From Rebecca billardiae RCC1528 (taxonomy: Eukaryota > Haptophyta), in the NCBI GenBank assembly GCA_965240325.2, contig OZ251238.1, positions 558,001 to 622,000 on the forward strand: 64,000 nt of DNA, written 5' to 3'. Shown one piece after another: positions 38,790 through 48,262 of this stretch (within the stretch, counting starts at the first letter, position 1; the number at the start of each line of letters is the position of its first letter). A program made the position numbers and the translations under genes. The notes under the pieces are model-generated. The model was not told the origin of the DNA and searched no databases. It worked only from the letters and a program-made list of their open reading frames with translations.

Positions 38790-41731
38790 ATGTGGGCCGT
38801 AGCGCAGGCGCGCGGCCTGAGGCTGCTCCTGGCGCTTGCCGCCGCGCCCTACCGGGCTCTCGCGGCGCGCACCTCGAGCTCGTGCACCGCACCCGCGCTC
38901 GGCTCGGCCGAGCTCGCCGACTTCAACCACGGGCTGTTTGGCTGGCACGCGGGCAACAGCAGCCTGTGGGAGTGGAGCTCCGGCTGTGCGCAGACGGCCG
39001 TGCCCTGCGAGGCGGCGTCGTCGCTCGACGGCTTCATGCTCGCCGTCAGCCCGCACGTCCCGCTCACCTCGCCGGCCATCCACGGCTCGTGCCTCTCGTT
39101 CTCGTTCTTCACGCGCGCGAGCGCCCAGCTCGTCGTCGAGATGCAGTCCGGCCCGTCGGCGCCGTGGAAGCGCGTGCTCACGCTCGTGGCGAAGAAGGGG
39201 TCGGCGTGGGAGCGGTACGACGGCCTCGCGCTCCCAGACGAGCCCGTACGCATCCGGATGAGCGCGCAGAGCGAGGCAGGCAAGCCGTGGGTCCCGCGCT
39301 CGGTCGGGCTGGATGACGTGGCCATGGCAGCGGCGCCGGCGCCGGCGGCGCGCGGCGCCGGCTCAACGGACGAGCACGCAGTGCTCGGCGCTGATGGGTG
39401 GAGCGCCGCGACCGTCCCGCCCTCGCCCGTCGGCGTCGACTTCTCCGCCGTCTTCTCGCGCCAGCCCATCCCGCTGCCGCGCGTCACCTCCGCCCTCGCC
39501 GAGCGCGGCATCCGGCGCGCCAAGGTCTTCCAGTACGACGGGCAGCTGCTCGACGCGATGGCGGCGGCGGGCGTGACGGACGTGGCGGTGGGGATCCCCA
39601 ACTTCGAGCTGCACGCGCTCGCGCTCTCGCCCACGCACGCGGACGACGTGGTCGCGCGCATGGAGCCGCACCGCGCCATGATCTCGTACGTCATCGTGGG
39701 CAACGAGCCGCTCGCCGATTGGTGGGCTGACGAGTTCTCGGCCCACATGCCGCTTGCCGTGCGCAACGTGCGCGCGGCGCTGCGCGCGCGCGGCTGGCAC
39801 GCGCGCGCGACGGTGGTGCTGCAGTTCGGCGTGCTCGAGCGCACGTGGCCGCCCCAGGACGCGCGCTTCGACCCGTCCCAGACCGACCTGATGCAGACCG
39901 TGCTGCCGGAGCTGCTCGAGGCGCGCTCGGCGCTCTTTGTGAACCTGTACCCGTTCCAGGCGTGGCGACAGGACCCGGCCAGGGTGCCGCTCACGTACGC
40001 GCAGTTTGACGGCTCGCCGTGCGCGTCCGACGGCACGCGCTGCTACGCGAGCCTGCTCGACGCGATGCTCGACGCGACGTGGTGCGCGCCGCGCCGTGCG
40101 TGCGCACCGCCGCGCCCGCGCGCCCGCGCTGCTCCTGCGGCGCGCGCGCTCTGGGCGGCGCGAGGCGAACGCGAGGCGCGCGTGTGCGGACGCTGTGTCC
40201 TCACGCACGCCGTGTGCGCGCGCGGCGCGGCAGGCACGCGCTGGACAAGCTGGGCATGGCGACGCGCTTACCCGTCGTGATCGGCGAGATCGGCTGGCCC
40301 TCGGGCGGCCAGTCCGCGGGCGCCACGCCGCACGACGCGTGCGTCTTCGTGAACAGGCTGATTGCGCACGCGGCGCACGCGCGCACGCCTCTCGGCCTCC
40401 GAGTGCCCTCCCTGTTCCTCTTCGAGCTCACGGACGAGTACGACAAGAGCACGGGCGTGGGCTTGCTCGGCGCGTCCGAGCGGCACTACGGGCTGCTCAC
40501 GCAGACGGGCGACCCGAAGTACGGCATCGACTGGGCGCCTGCCACGATCGAGGACGGCGCGCTCGCGGCCGCGCGCTGCCCGCCGCGCGAGGCGTGCTCG
40601 CCGCACGCGGACGACCAGTGTGGCGCGCACGCGTCCGAGCGCAGCCAGTGCTTCGAGATGGGGACGGCGTTCTGCGCGCCGTTCGACAACGCGACGGACG
40701 CGCAGATCGGCCTGGCGCTCGCGTGGCTCTGCGCGCCCGCCGACAGCGAGGGCGGCGGCGGCGGCGTGGACTGCCTCGAGCTCGAGCGCGGCTGGCCGCA
40801 GTGCGCCGTCGCGTCGGCGCGTGCGCGCGCCGCGTGGGCGGCGACGCTGTATGCGCGCGACCACGGCGCGGCGGCGTGCTCGTTCGGCGCGGCGTTCACG
40901 TACTCGTCCTGGATCCCGCGTGGGCTCGCCGACGAGCTGCACGCCGCGCGCTGCCCGCTCGGCGTGTGCGAGGCGACCGCGCCCGCGCGCAAGCCTCCGC
41001 CCAAGCCGGAGGACACGACGGGAGGCGCTTGCCTGCACGCGAGCGACTGTGGCGGCCTCAGGTCCTCGATCAAGTCGGTGCTGGTCGGCCCGACGTGCGA
41101 CACGCGGCCGCTCGCCGCCGACGCGGCGGGCTCGTGCCAGGCGCGGCACAACGCCTCCGAGCACCAGCTCCTCTCCGCGATCAACTGGGCGTGCACCGTC
41201 GGGCGCGTCGACTGCACAAGCATGGCCGCCCTGTGCGCGAGCGCGCCGCTCGGCGAGCGAGCCACGTGGGTCTTCACGCGGTTCGCGACGATGCACGGCG
41301 GCCAGTGCTTCTTCTCCGGCGCGGCGCAGCTCTCGCGCGTGCCGCTCGCGCGCGCGGCGCCGCAGTGCAACATCGGCGAATGCCGCATCCCCGCGGAGAA
41401 CCTGTGGCAGTCGCCGCTCTTCGCCGGGCCGCTGATGGCCGCGATGCTCGCGTACGCAGCGCTGCGACTGCGCGCCTCGCGACGCGTCGCGGCCGAGTGG
41501 CACGCGGCGGAGCGCGAGCCCAAGGCGACGGGCGCGGGGGCTGCAGCCGCAGGCGCGTCCGCGTCCGCGGCGGCGGAGGCGGGCAGGGCAGCGGCAGCTG
41601 GCGGCGACACGGCGGCGGGCGGCATAGCGCTCCCGCCGGGGCAGCCGGCCTCACGAGCCAGCTTGCCACACTTCTCCTCGCGCTCCACCACGGACGGGGG
41701 CGGCGCGGGCGGCGCGGCAACACTCTACTGA
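38790..41731 (+). CDS. GH17 beta-1,3-glucanase with two X8/CBM43-like modules and a C-terminal membrane anchor
   Basis: Two exons, 38790-40081 and 40234-41731 (152-bp intron), give 929 aa. The splice rebuilds DATWHALDKLGMATRLPVVIGEIGWPSGG. Residues 1-27 are a signal peptide; an in-frame ATG at 38724 is an alternative start. After a beta-rich N module comes the GH17 barrel: VGVDFSAVFSRQPIPLP, AKVFQYDGQLLDAM, VGIPNFELH, acid/base Glu306 in IVGNEP and nucleophile Glu449 in IGEIGWPSGG. Two Cys-rich modules follow (about 545-660 and 690-810; ALAWLCAP...DCLEL and LLSAINWACTVGRVDC), like X8/CBM43. A transmembrane helix near 825 and a low-complexity tail end the protein. It should hydrolyse or remodel beta-1,3-glucan (chrysolaminarin or wall/scale glucan) in the secretory system or at the surface; the exact substrate is inferred. 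Confidence 0.85.
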
Positions 41732-42093
41732 GCTCTCAGCCGTGCGGAGAAAGTCCAACGCGGCCTCAGCCTCGGGCCGAGCCGCCGGCAGCGCGCCCCT
41801 GCGGATGCTATGTAATTATTATCAGCCGTCAGCGGCCTGGCCGCGGCATGGCCGGCGCCAGCCGCCTGACACGCTGACACTGAAGAGTGAACTGTGAAGG
41901 GCGGCGGGTGCGCCGTGCCCGTGACACGCACGGCGCGGTCGGCGGCACCGGCCTCGCGGGCCTCGGGGTCCCCGCGGTGGCAGCACCGCCCGATCCGGGC
42001 CGCCGATGACAGGCTGCTGGGTCTCAGCGCTGTCGTGCGACTGGTGATGCAACTCCGCAGTCGCGTCGGCGTCGACGTCGCTGCTGGCAGCCG
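41732..42093. other. Convergent gene-end spacer
   Basis: 362 bp between the convergent GH17 gene and the disordered-protein gene. It includes a small AT-rich patch, TATGTAATTATTATCAG, at about 41809. No gene. Confidence 0.5.
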
Positions 42094-43446
42094 CTAAGCG
42101 CCTTCTGTGCCGCGCAGCCGCATCAGGTCGAACAGGAACTCCTTGTCCGGCGTGTCGCCCGACAGGTGCCGAGCGCGCCACATATCGGCTGTGTTCATTG
42201 TCCCATCCGACGGGCGCTCCTGCCCGACGGCGGCGGCGACCTGAGCCCCGGGCCGCTCGCCCGCGCCCTCGTCGCGCCGCTCACGCCCGTGGCGTGGCTC
42301 AGAGCGCCCAGCGTCGCCGCGCGCGGGCTGCTCCCGTGCGAGCCAGTCCTGGTGTGGCTCGCGCCCGCGCGCAATGTGCGAGTGGCACCGCATCGAGTCG
42401 GCGCCGTCATCCGATGCGACGGCGGCGTCCGAGGGCGCACACGGCGCGTAGCCCCGCGTGTGCGCGTGCTGCTGCTGCGCGGCCGGGGGCGCTCGGCGCG
42501 CGCCTCCGCTCTCGAGCTCGTCGAGGCTGATGGCCACGTCGTGCGTCGCGATCGAGCCGCGCGCGCCGGCGCCCGCGCGGCCGAGCGCGGCTTCCACGTC
42601 TGGGGCGGTGTCTTCGCCGGCGAGCGCGCCTTCGGCGTCGACGTCCATGCACACGTTGTTCTGCGCGAGGTCGAACGCGCGCACCAGTCCGGAGAAGTCC
42701 TGCTCGAGGTCCATGCGGCCGCGCAGCAGCTTGCGCGCAAAGCCCTCGGCCACGCGCTCGGCGCGCGTCGGGCTGGGCGAGCCGGCGGAGCCGCCGCCGG
42801 ACGAGGCCAAGTGGCCGGAGCGCGTGAACGTGTGCTCACGATCGGCGCGCGCGCGAGTCAGGCTCGAACGCCGGCCCGTCGGCTCCACGCCCATCTCCAC
42901 GTCCGCCGTCTGGGGGCGCGGCCGCGGCCGCTCGAGCACGCGCTCACGGTCCTGCCGCTCGCGCGTCAAGCCCGGCTGGCGGCGCGAGGCGAGCGGCGGC
43001 GCACGCAGGGCGTGCGCGCACGTAGCAGACTCGTCCTGCGAGAAGTCGAACGCGCGCAGCACCTTTGAAAACTCGTCCCACCCGACCGATCGGGGGCGCG
43101 ATATGCGTCGCTGCTCGGCGTTAGGCGCGTCGTCCGCGAGCTCCTCCGCGAGCAGACGGCGGCCACTTGGTGAGCGCGCCATGCGACGGACGGGCTCCTC
43201 ACGAGGCCGCGACAGGCCCGCCGAGTCGTCCCTCGGCTTCGCGGGTACAAGCCGCTGGCCCGACGGCGAGCGCTCGAGCGCGCCGTCGGCATCCCCCTCT
43301 CTCGCACGCACGATGCCGCGCGCGCCGTCGAGCGCGGAGCTGCCTCCGTGCCGCGACGGCGCGGTGGGGATCGGGGATTCCGAGGCCATGCACGGCGGCG
43401 CGCCGTACAAGCCGCCACGATGGTCGACTGGTGGTGGTGAGAGCAT
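42094..43446 (-). CDS. Hypothetical, largely disordered protein
   Basis: Single exon, 450 aa from ATG 43446. No family recognised. The protein is Arg/Ala/Ser/Asp-rich and probably mostly disordered. It holds internal repeats: ERSPSGQRLV and ARSPSGRRLL near the N terminus, and the pair WDEFSKVLRAFDFSQDES (about 125) and DFSGLVRAFDLAQNN (about 255), which suggests a duplicated short helical motif with V/L-RAFD. The C terminus DKEFLFDLMRLRG may be another helix. RSPSG sites could be phosphorylated. No signal peptide or membrane segment. Good GC-rich codon bias and an ATG facing a divergent partner support it as real. Head-to-head with the CoADR-rhodanese gene. Confidence 0.55.
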   Translation of the reverse strand: MLSPPPVDHRGGLYGAPPCMASESPIPTAPSRHGGSSALDGARGIVRAREGDADGALERSPSGQRLVPAKPRDDSAGLSRPREEPVRRMARSPSGRRLLAEELADDAPNAEQRRISRPRSVGWDEFSKVLRAFDFSQDESATCAHALRAPPLASRRQPGLTRERQDRERVLERPRPRPQTADVEMGVEPTGRRSSLTRARADREHTFTRSGHLASSGGGSAGSPSPTRAERVAEGFARKLLRGRMDLEQDFSGLVRAFDLAQNNVCMDVDAEGALAGEDTAPDVEAALGRAGAGARGSIATHDVAISLDELESGGARRAPPAAQQQHAHTRGYAPCAPSDAAVASDDGADSMRCHSHIARGREPHQDWLAREQPARGDAGRSEPRHGRERRDEGAGERPGAQVAAAVGQERPSDGTMNTADMWRARHLSGDTPDKEFLFDLMRLRGTEGA

Positions 43447-43976
43447 CCCGATGCTGTAGAGGTTGACCGCGCTGTGTTCCGGCGCGGCGTCTTTGACGAC
43501 GTTTTCAGTTCGTCGTCATCATCTCATCAGTGCCGTGTAGAAATGTCAGATGATGTGGGTAGTTCAACAGTCGAGCTGCTCAGCTGCCCTCGTAGGAGAG
43601 CGGGTAGACGACAACTACTACTTACTGGAAGAGCCGCCCATTTCTCTGAAACTTCCCCATTGTGGAGCGGCCGGTTTCGTCGCGGCTGCTGAGTGGTCGG
43701 TTGAAGAATATCCGAGAACGACTCAAGAGGACCCTGGAAGTCTACTAATGCGGGTAGGTGGCATAGTATCAAACCACGGGCCGCACACACGGCAGGTGGA
43801 TATTCGCCTATTCCGGATGATATCCGGTTATTGGCCGAGCCGGTTGTAAGTAGCGCAGGCGCACTCACCCTGAAGGACCGCCGACAACCAACCCCGACAA
43901 CGCAGCCGGGCGCACGAACGAACGCGCGGCACACGCGCCAACGCAACCCACAACAACCTCCCTCGCGAGCGACACG
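43447..43976. promoter_or_regulatory. Divergent promoter region
   Basis: 530 bp between two head-to-head genes. Clearly less GC-rich than the flanking exons in its central part (43540-43850). It must contain both promoters; no named element recognised. Confidence 0.45.
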
Positions 43977-46030
43977 ATGATGAAAGCCGGCGAGCAGATC
44001 GCCAAGGTGGCAGGCAAGAAGATCGTCGTCATTGGCGCCGTCGCGGGCGGCGCCTCCGCCGCAGCGCGCGCGCGCCGCCTCGACGAGCATGCGACGATCA
44101 CGATGATTGAGAAAGCGGGCGACCCGTCCATCGCGAACTGCGGCATGCCGTACTGGCTGGTGCGCGCGCGCGCCTTCGCGCGTGCGTGATCGCTCGTGGG
44201 GCCTAGCCCTCACGACGCGCCGCCCCGCGCTCCTCGCCCACCTCCACCCGCAGGGCGGCGAGATCGAGGAGCGCAGCAAGCTGAACGTGCAGACTCCCGC
44301 GTCGCTCAAGGCGCGGCTCAACCTCGACGTCAAGGTGCGCACCGAGGCGATCGCGATCGACAAGGCCGCAAAGTCCGTGCGCGTGCGCGACCTCAAGTCG
44401 GGCACCGAGTACGACGAGCCGTACGACGAGCTGGTCCTCTCGTTGGGCGCGAAGCCGTTCCTGCCGCCCATCCCGGGCATCGAGCGCGCCGGCAACCTCT
44501 CGCTGCGCAACCTGGACGACATGGACCAGATCGACGCGTGGATCAAGGCGCGGGGCGCGACGAGCGCCGTCGTGTGCGGCGGCGGCTTCATCGGCGTCGA
44601 GATGGCCGAGCAGCTGCACCGGCGCGGGCTGCGCGTCACCCTGGTCGAGGCGCTGCCGCAGCTGATGGCGCCGTTCGACCCGGAGATTGCGTCGATGCTC
44701 ACGCAGGAGCTCGAGCGCAACGGCGTGAGCGTGCGGCTCGGCGCGGCGATCAAGGGGTTCGAGGAGTCGCAGTCGGGCGCGAAGGGCTCGGACGTGCTCC
44801 TCGGCGCGGGCGACGGCGCCCCGCTCGAGCGCGTGCCCGCAGACCTCGTGATCCTCGGCCTGGGCGTGCGCGCCGACTCGTCGCTCGCCGAGCGCGCGGG
44901 CCTCAAGATCAACGCGCGCGGCGGGATCGTCGTGGACGCGAACATGCGCACGTCCGAGCCGCACATCTGGGCGGTGGGCGATGCCATCGAGGTGGCCAAC
45001 CCCATCGGCGGCGGGCAGTGGATGGTCGCGCTCGCCGGCCCGGCGAACCGGCAGGGCCGGCTGTGCGCTGACTCCATCTACGGCCTGGCGAGCGCCGAGC
45101 GCGCGGCCGAGCGCGCGTACCGCGGCACGTACGGCACGTCGGCGGTGCGCGTCTTCGAGCTCGACGCGGCATCGACGGGGCTGAACGAGCGCGGCGCGAA
45201 GCTCGCGGGCAAGCCGTACGACTGCGTGCACCTCCACCCCAACTCGCACGCGGGCTACTTCCCAGGCGCGCAGACGGTCTCGCTCAAGATCCTCTTCGAC
45301 ACGTCGGACGGGCCCGAGCGCGGCCGGCTGCTCGGCGCGCAGGCGGTGGGCAAGGACGGCGTGGACAAGCGCATCGACGTGCTCTCGACGGCGCTGCAGG
45401 CGAAGATGACGGTCGACGACCTCGCCGCGCTCGAGCTGTGCTACGCGCCGCCCTTTGGCTCGGCCAAGGACCCCGTCAACTACGCCGGCATGATCGCGCA
45501 GGACATGCTGGACGGCCTCGTGCGCACGGTGCAGTGGACGGAGCTGCCCAAGCTGGCAGACGACCCGAGCGTGCTCGTGCTCGACGTGCGCTCGGAAAAA
45601 GAGATCGCCAAGAGCGGAGCGCTCGTGCCCAATGCCACCGTGATCCCGGTGGACGAGCTGCGCGCGCGATTGGGAGAGCTGCCGCGCGACAAGACGATCG
45701 TGACGTCGTGCCTCTCCGGGCAGGTGTGCGCTCCGCGCGCGCCGCGCCGGACTCAGCCCGTCCGCTCCGCGCGCCGCCATCCATCCCCGCCGTTGCCCCG
45801 TTGCTCACCAGTCCTCGCGGCCCTGCCCCTCGGCCCCGGCTCATCTGCGGGCGGGTGGCGGCGGTGCGCAGCGCGGGTACTACGCGGCGCGCGTGCTCAT
45901 GCAGAGCGGCTTTGAGCGCGTCCTGAACCTTGACGGCGCATACAAGACCTTCTCGCAGTCCGGCACTGTGATGAGCAAGCGCGCGCGTGGGGCCGACGGG
46001 CCGGCCTCACCGCAGGTGGGCGGAGCTTAG
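43977..46030 (+). CDS. CoA-disulfide reductase / NADH-dependent persulfide reductase with C-terminal rhodanese domain
   Basis: Three exons, 43977-44159, 44254-45723 and 45872-46030 (introns of 94 and 148 bp, both phase 0), give 603 aa. FAD-binding KIVVIGAVAGGASAAARARRL lies at the N terminus. Splice 1 rebuilds the active-site segment NCGMPYWLGGEIEERSKL with Cys55. The NAD(P)H site is VVCGGGFIGVEMAEQL, and the second FAD segment is IWAVGDAIEV. The dimerisation domain keeps CYAPPFGSAKDPVNYAG. The last 80 residues are a rhodanese domain whose loop CLSGQRG (Cys547) is completed by splice 2, followed by YYAARVLMQSGFERVLNL. Known bacterial CoADR-RHD enzymes reduce CoA disulfide, polysulfide or persulfide with NAD(P)H. 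A cytosolic role in sulfane-sulfur or disulfide handling is inferred. No leader is evident. Confidence 0.88.
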
Positions 46031-46742
46031 TTTGCGACGAGTGGCGCAGCTAGATGCATTGATGCCACGCGGGATGGCCCGGACGAACCCCGGAGACTGC
46101 GTCCCGCCAGGCGCCCTGCTTGAGGATAGCTATGCCGTGGTGGCAGGTCACACGGCCACACGGCCACTAGCTAGCGCGCCTCCGACTGTCCGAGTCCGAC
46201 CCGCCGCCTGCCGACCCGGAGCGCCTGCTCGGTGTGCCACTGTACTGACTGTGCCAGTGAGTTAATGTCCGCCCGGGCCGACCGGTTGTCTCCGGGAGTC
46301 GGAGTAGTCACTGTGACTGAGTCCGCCGAATCGAAGTGTCACGGCCACTAGTCGGATGTCTAATATAAGTTGTTTGTGGCACGATGTCGATGACTTGACC
46401 GGCCGGAAGACGACCTAGACTAGTCACTATCGGCCTGGCTCCGGATTCGGTTGACCCCTGCCAGTGGCGGGCATTCTGAGAACCGAGTCGAAGTCACTCG
46501 AGCGGACCATATAGCCGGGTCCCTCCCGACCCCGGATTGATGACTTCAAAGCGACATTGAGCATACACCCACCTCCCAATATGTTTCAGGCTCAATTTTT
46601 ATAAGTGACACATACAGAAATCTGACCGAAATCCGAAACATGGGTAAATGCATATTGACGCGGGTATTTCTGACGGAACTTGTATTCCATTCATGCATCG
46701 ACGTGATACGCACGCCATGACCATGTCACGCCTCACGGCAGC
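46031..46742. other. Gene-free spacer
   Basis: Moderate-GC sequence after the CoADR-rhodanese stop with several GACTGAGTC/CCGGA-like motifs. I see no coding signal, repeat array or RNA gene. Confidence 0.5.
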
Positions 46743-47696
46743 TCACCGCCCCGCACTTGCGAGCGCGCTCTGGTTGGTCAGCTGCGCGCGCATAGCATTG
46801 TGCCGCGCTCTTCTCTCAGCTGGTACACCGCCAGACGCGGCCGCTCCGCCGCCGCTGCCGCGTGCCTCCGCCTCGTGCCGCGTGCTGGGGCGCCGCTGAA
46901 AGTCAGGCGTGATCGGTTGCACGGGCGTGAGCACGACAACGCCGAGGACGATCGTGTCGCTCTCGATCTCGCCGGTGCCCAGCTCGCGCGAGCGCCGGTC
47001 AAGATCCATGCGCGCGTATCGCTTGAAATCAGACTCGCCCCCCCATCGTCCACCACTGCCCGTCCGCCTCCTTCTGCCGCTTGCTGCTTGTCTCGGGCTC
47101 GTGAGTCGCCCTCGTCGCGACTTGCAGTGTCGAGCGCGTAAGGATCACAAAGTACTCGTCCAGACAGAGAGGCCTGAGCATATCGACGACGAGATGGAAA
47201 AGCATCCGCTCCATCGTGTTGTGCGTCCTCGACATGTTCACCTTGATCTGATTGCAGAGGTCCGGAGACGGCGCAACGTGCAGAGAGGCTTGCACCGACC
47301 GTGGTGCACTGACGAGGTCGTGTCAGACACCGTGTGCACGATCTCCAGGTCACGCGCGACCGCAAAGAGGTGCTCGGCATCGCGGTCGCCAAGATTACCT
47401 CCCAGCTGTTCGTCCGAGACGTCGGTGTCGCACACGATGGGCACGTCCAACGCGACCCGCGCCCGCACCACCATAGTGGGCAAAAGGCCAATAAAAGTAC
47501 CCGGACTCCCAGTAGAAATGGTGAAAATCGGGCTCTGGCGCCGTGTAAAAACAAGCGATCGCGGCAAACGGTGCGGATTCGCGCTCAGCTCGCCAACCCG
47601 AGTCCAGCAAGCCTTCGACCGCCTCCGTGCGACCTCGCGAAGGTCGTTTTCATTTTCGGTACGCCCGGTTTCTATGACCGGACTGGCAGGGGTCAA
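46743..47696 (-). other. Possible multi-exon minus-strand gene, unassigned
   Basis: Three overlapping minus frames carry coherent, non-low-complexity peptides in order: IFTISTGSPGTFIGLLPTM and VPIVCDTDVSDEQLGGNLGD (47240-47560), then NQIKVNMSRTHNTMERMLF and DMLRPLCLDEYFVILTRSTL (47110-47290), then EIESDTIVLGVVVLTPVQPI (46890-46970). This is what a spliced or frameshifted gene would look like, but I could not fix splice sites and recognise no family. It may be a decayed mobile-element gene. Confidence 0.3.
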
Positions 47697-48171
47697 CCGA
47701 AGCCGGAGCCGCCTGACTAGATAGTTACTCTCAATCCGAATGATGCAGGCTCAGCAGCGCACTCTGCGATATGAGGCGGCTCAGACTACTGGCATCATCA
47801 GTCTGAGTCGCGGCCGGACGATCAGTAATCAGACGACGAGGCAATACGTTCGGTTATACCGTTTACATCAGATGACGACGATGAATATCATGATTATTGT
47901 TCCGAGTGACTCTGCGTATAGTGATCTGCGTCGGCGTCTCCGCGTCTCCGTCGGACGGATCAGGATGCGGTGAATAATCATCGCGTCGACTGATCCGGTC
48001 GTCCGAGTGGCGGGCCACACTCTGACTGCTCCGTCATCGCATCCGTGCTCGTCCGAGACAAGTTTCGGTCCGGCGGCACTCAGTCAGCGTAGGACTAGGA
48101 CTTCACTGATACTCCGAGGCCAGCCGGCCGACGACCGGATATCGGTATACTTATTCATTCATCCGATATAC

Positions 48172-48214
48172 TTATATATATATACTTATATATATTCACG
48201 ACGTGGTATGCAAC

Positions 48215-48249
<35 letters not shown>
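48172..48249. repeat. TA microsatellite
   Basis: Two short TA-rich runs (about 48172-48196 and a purer one at 48219-48249) just outside the left end of the inverted-array element at 48263. Confidence 0.9.
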
Positions 48250-48251
<2 letters not shown>

Positions 48252-48262
48252 TATGAGATAAT

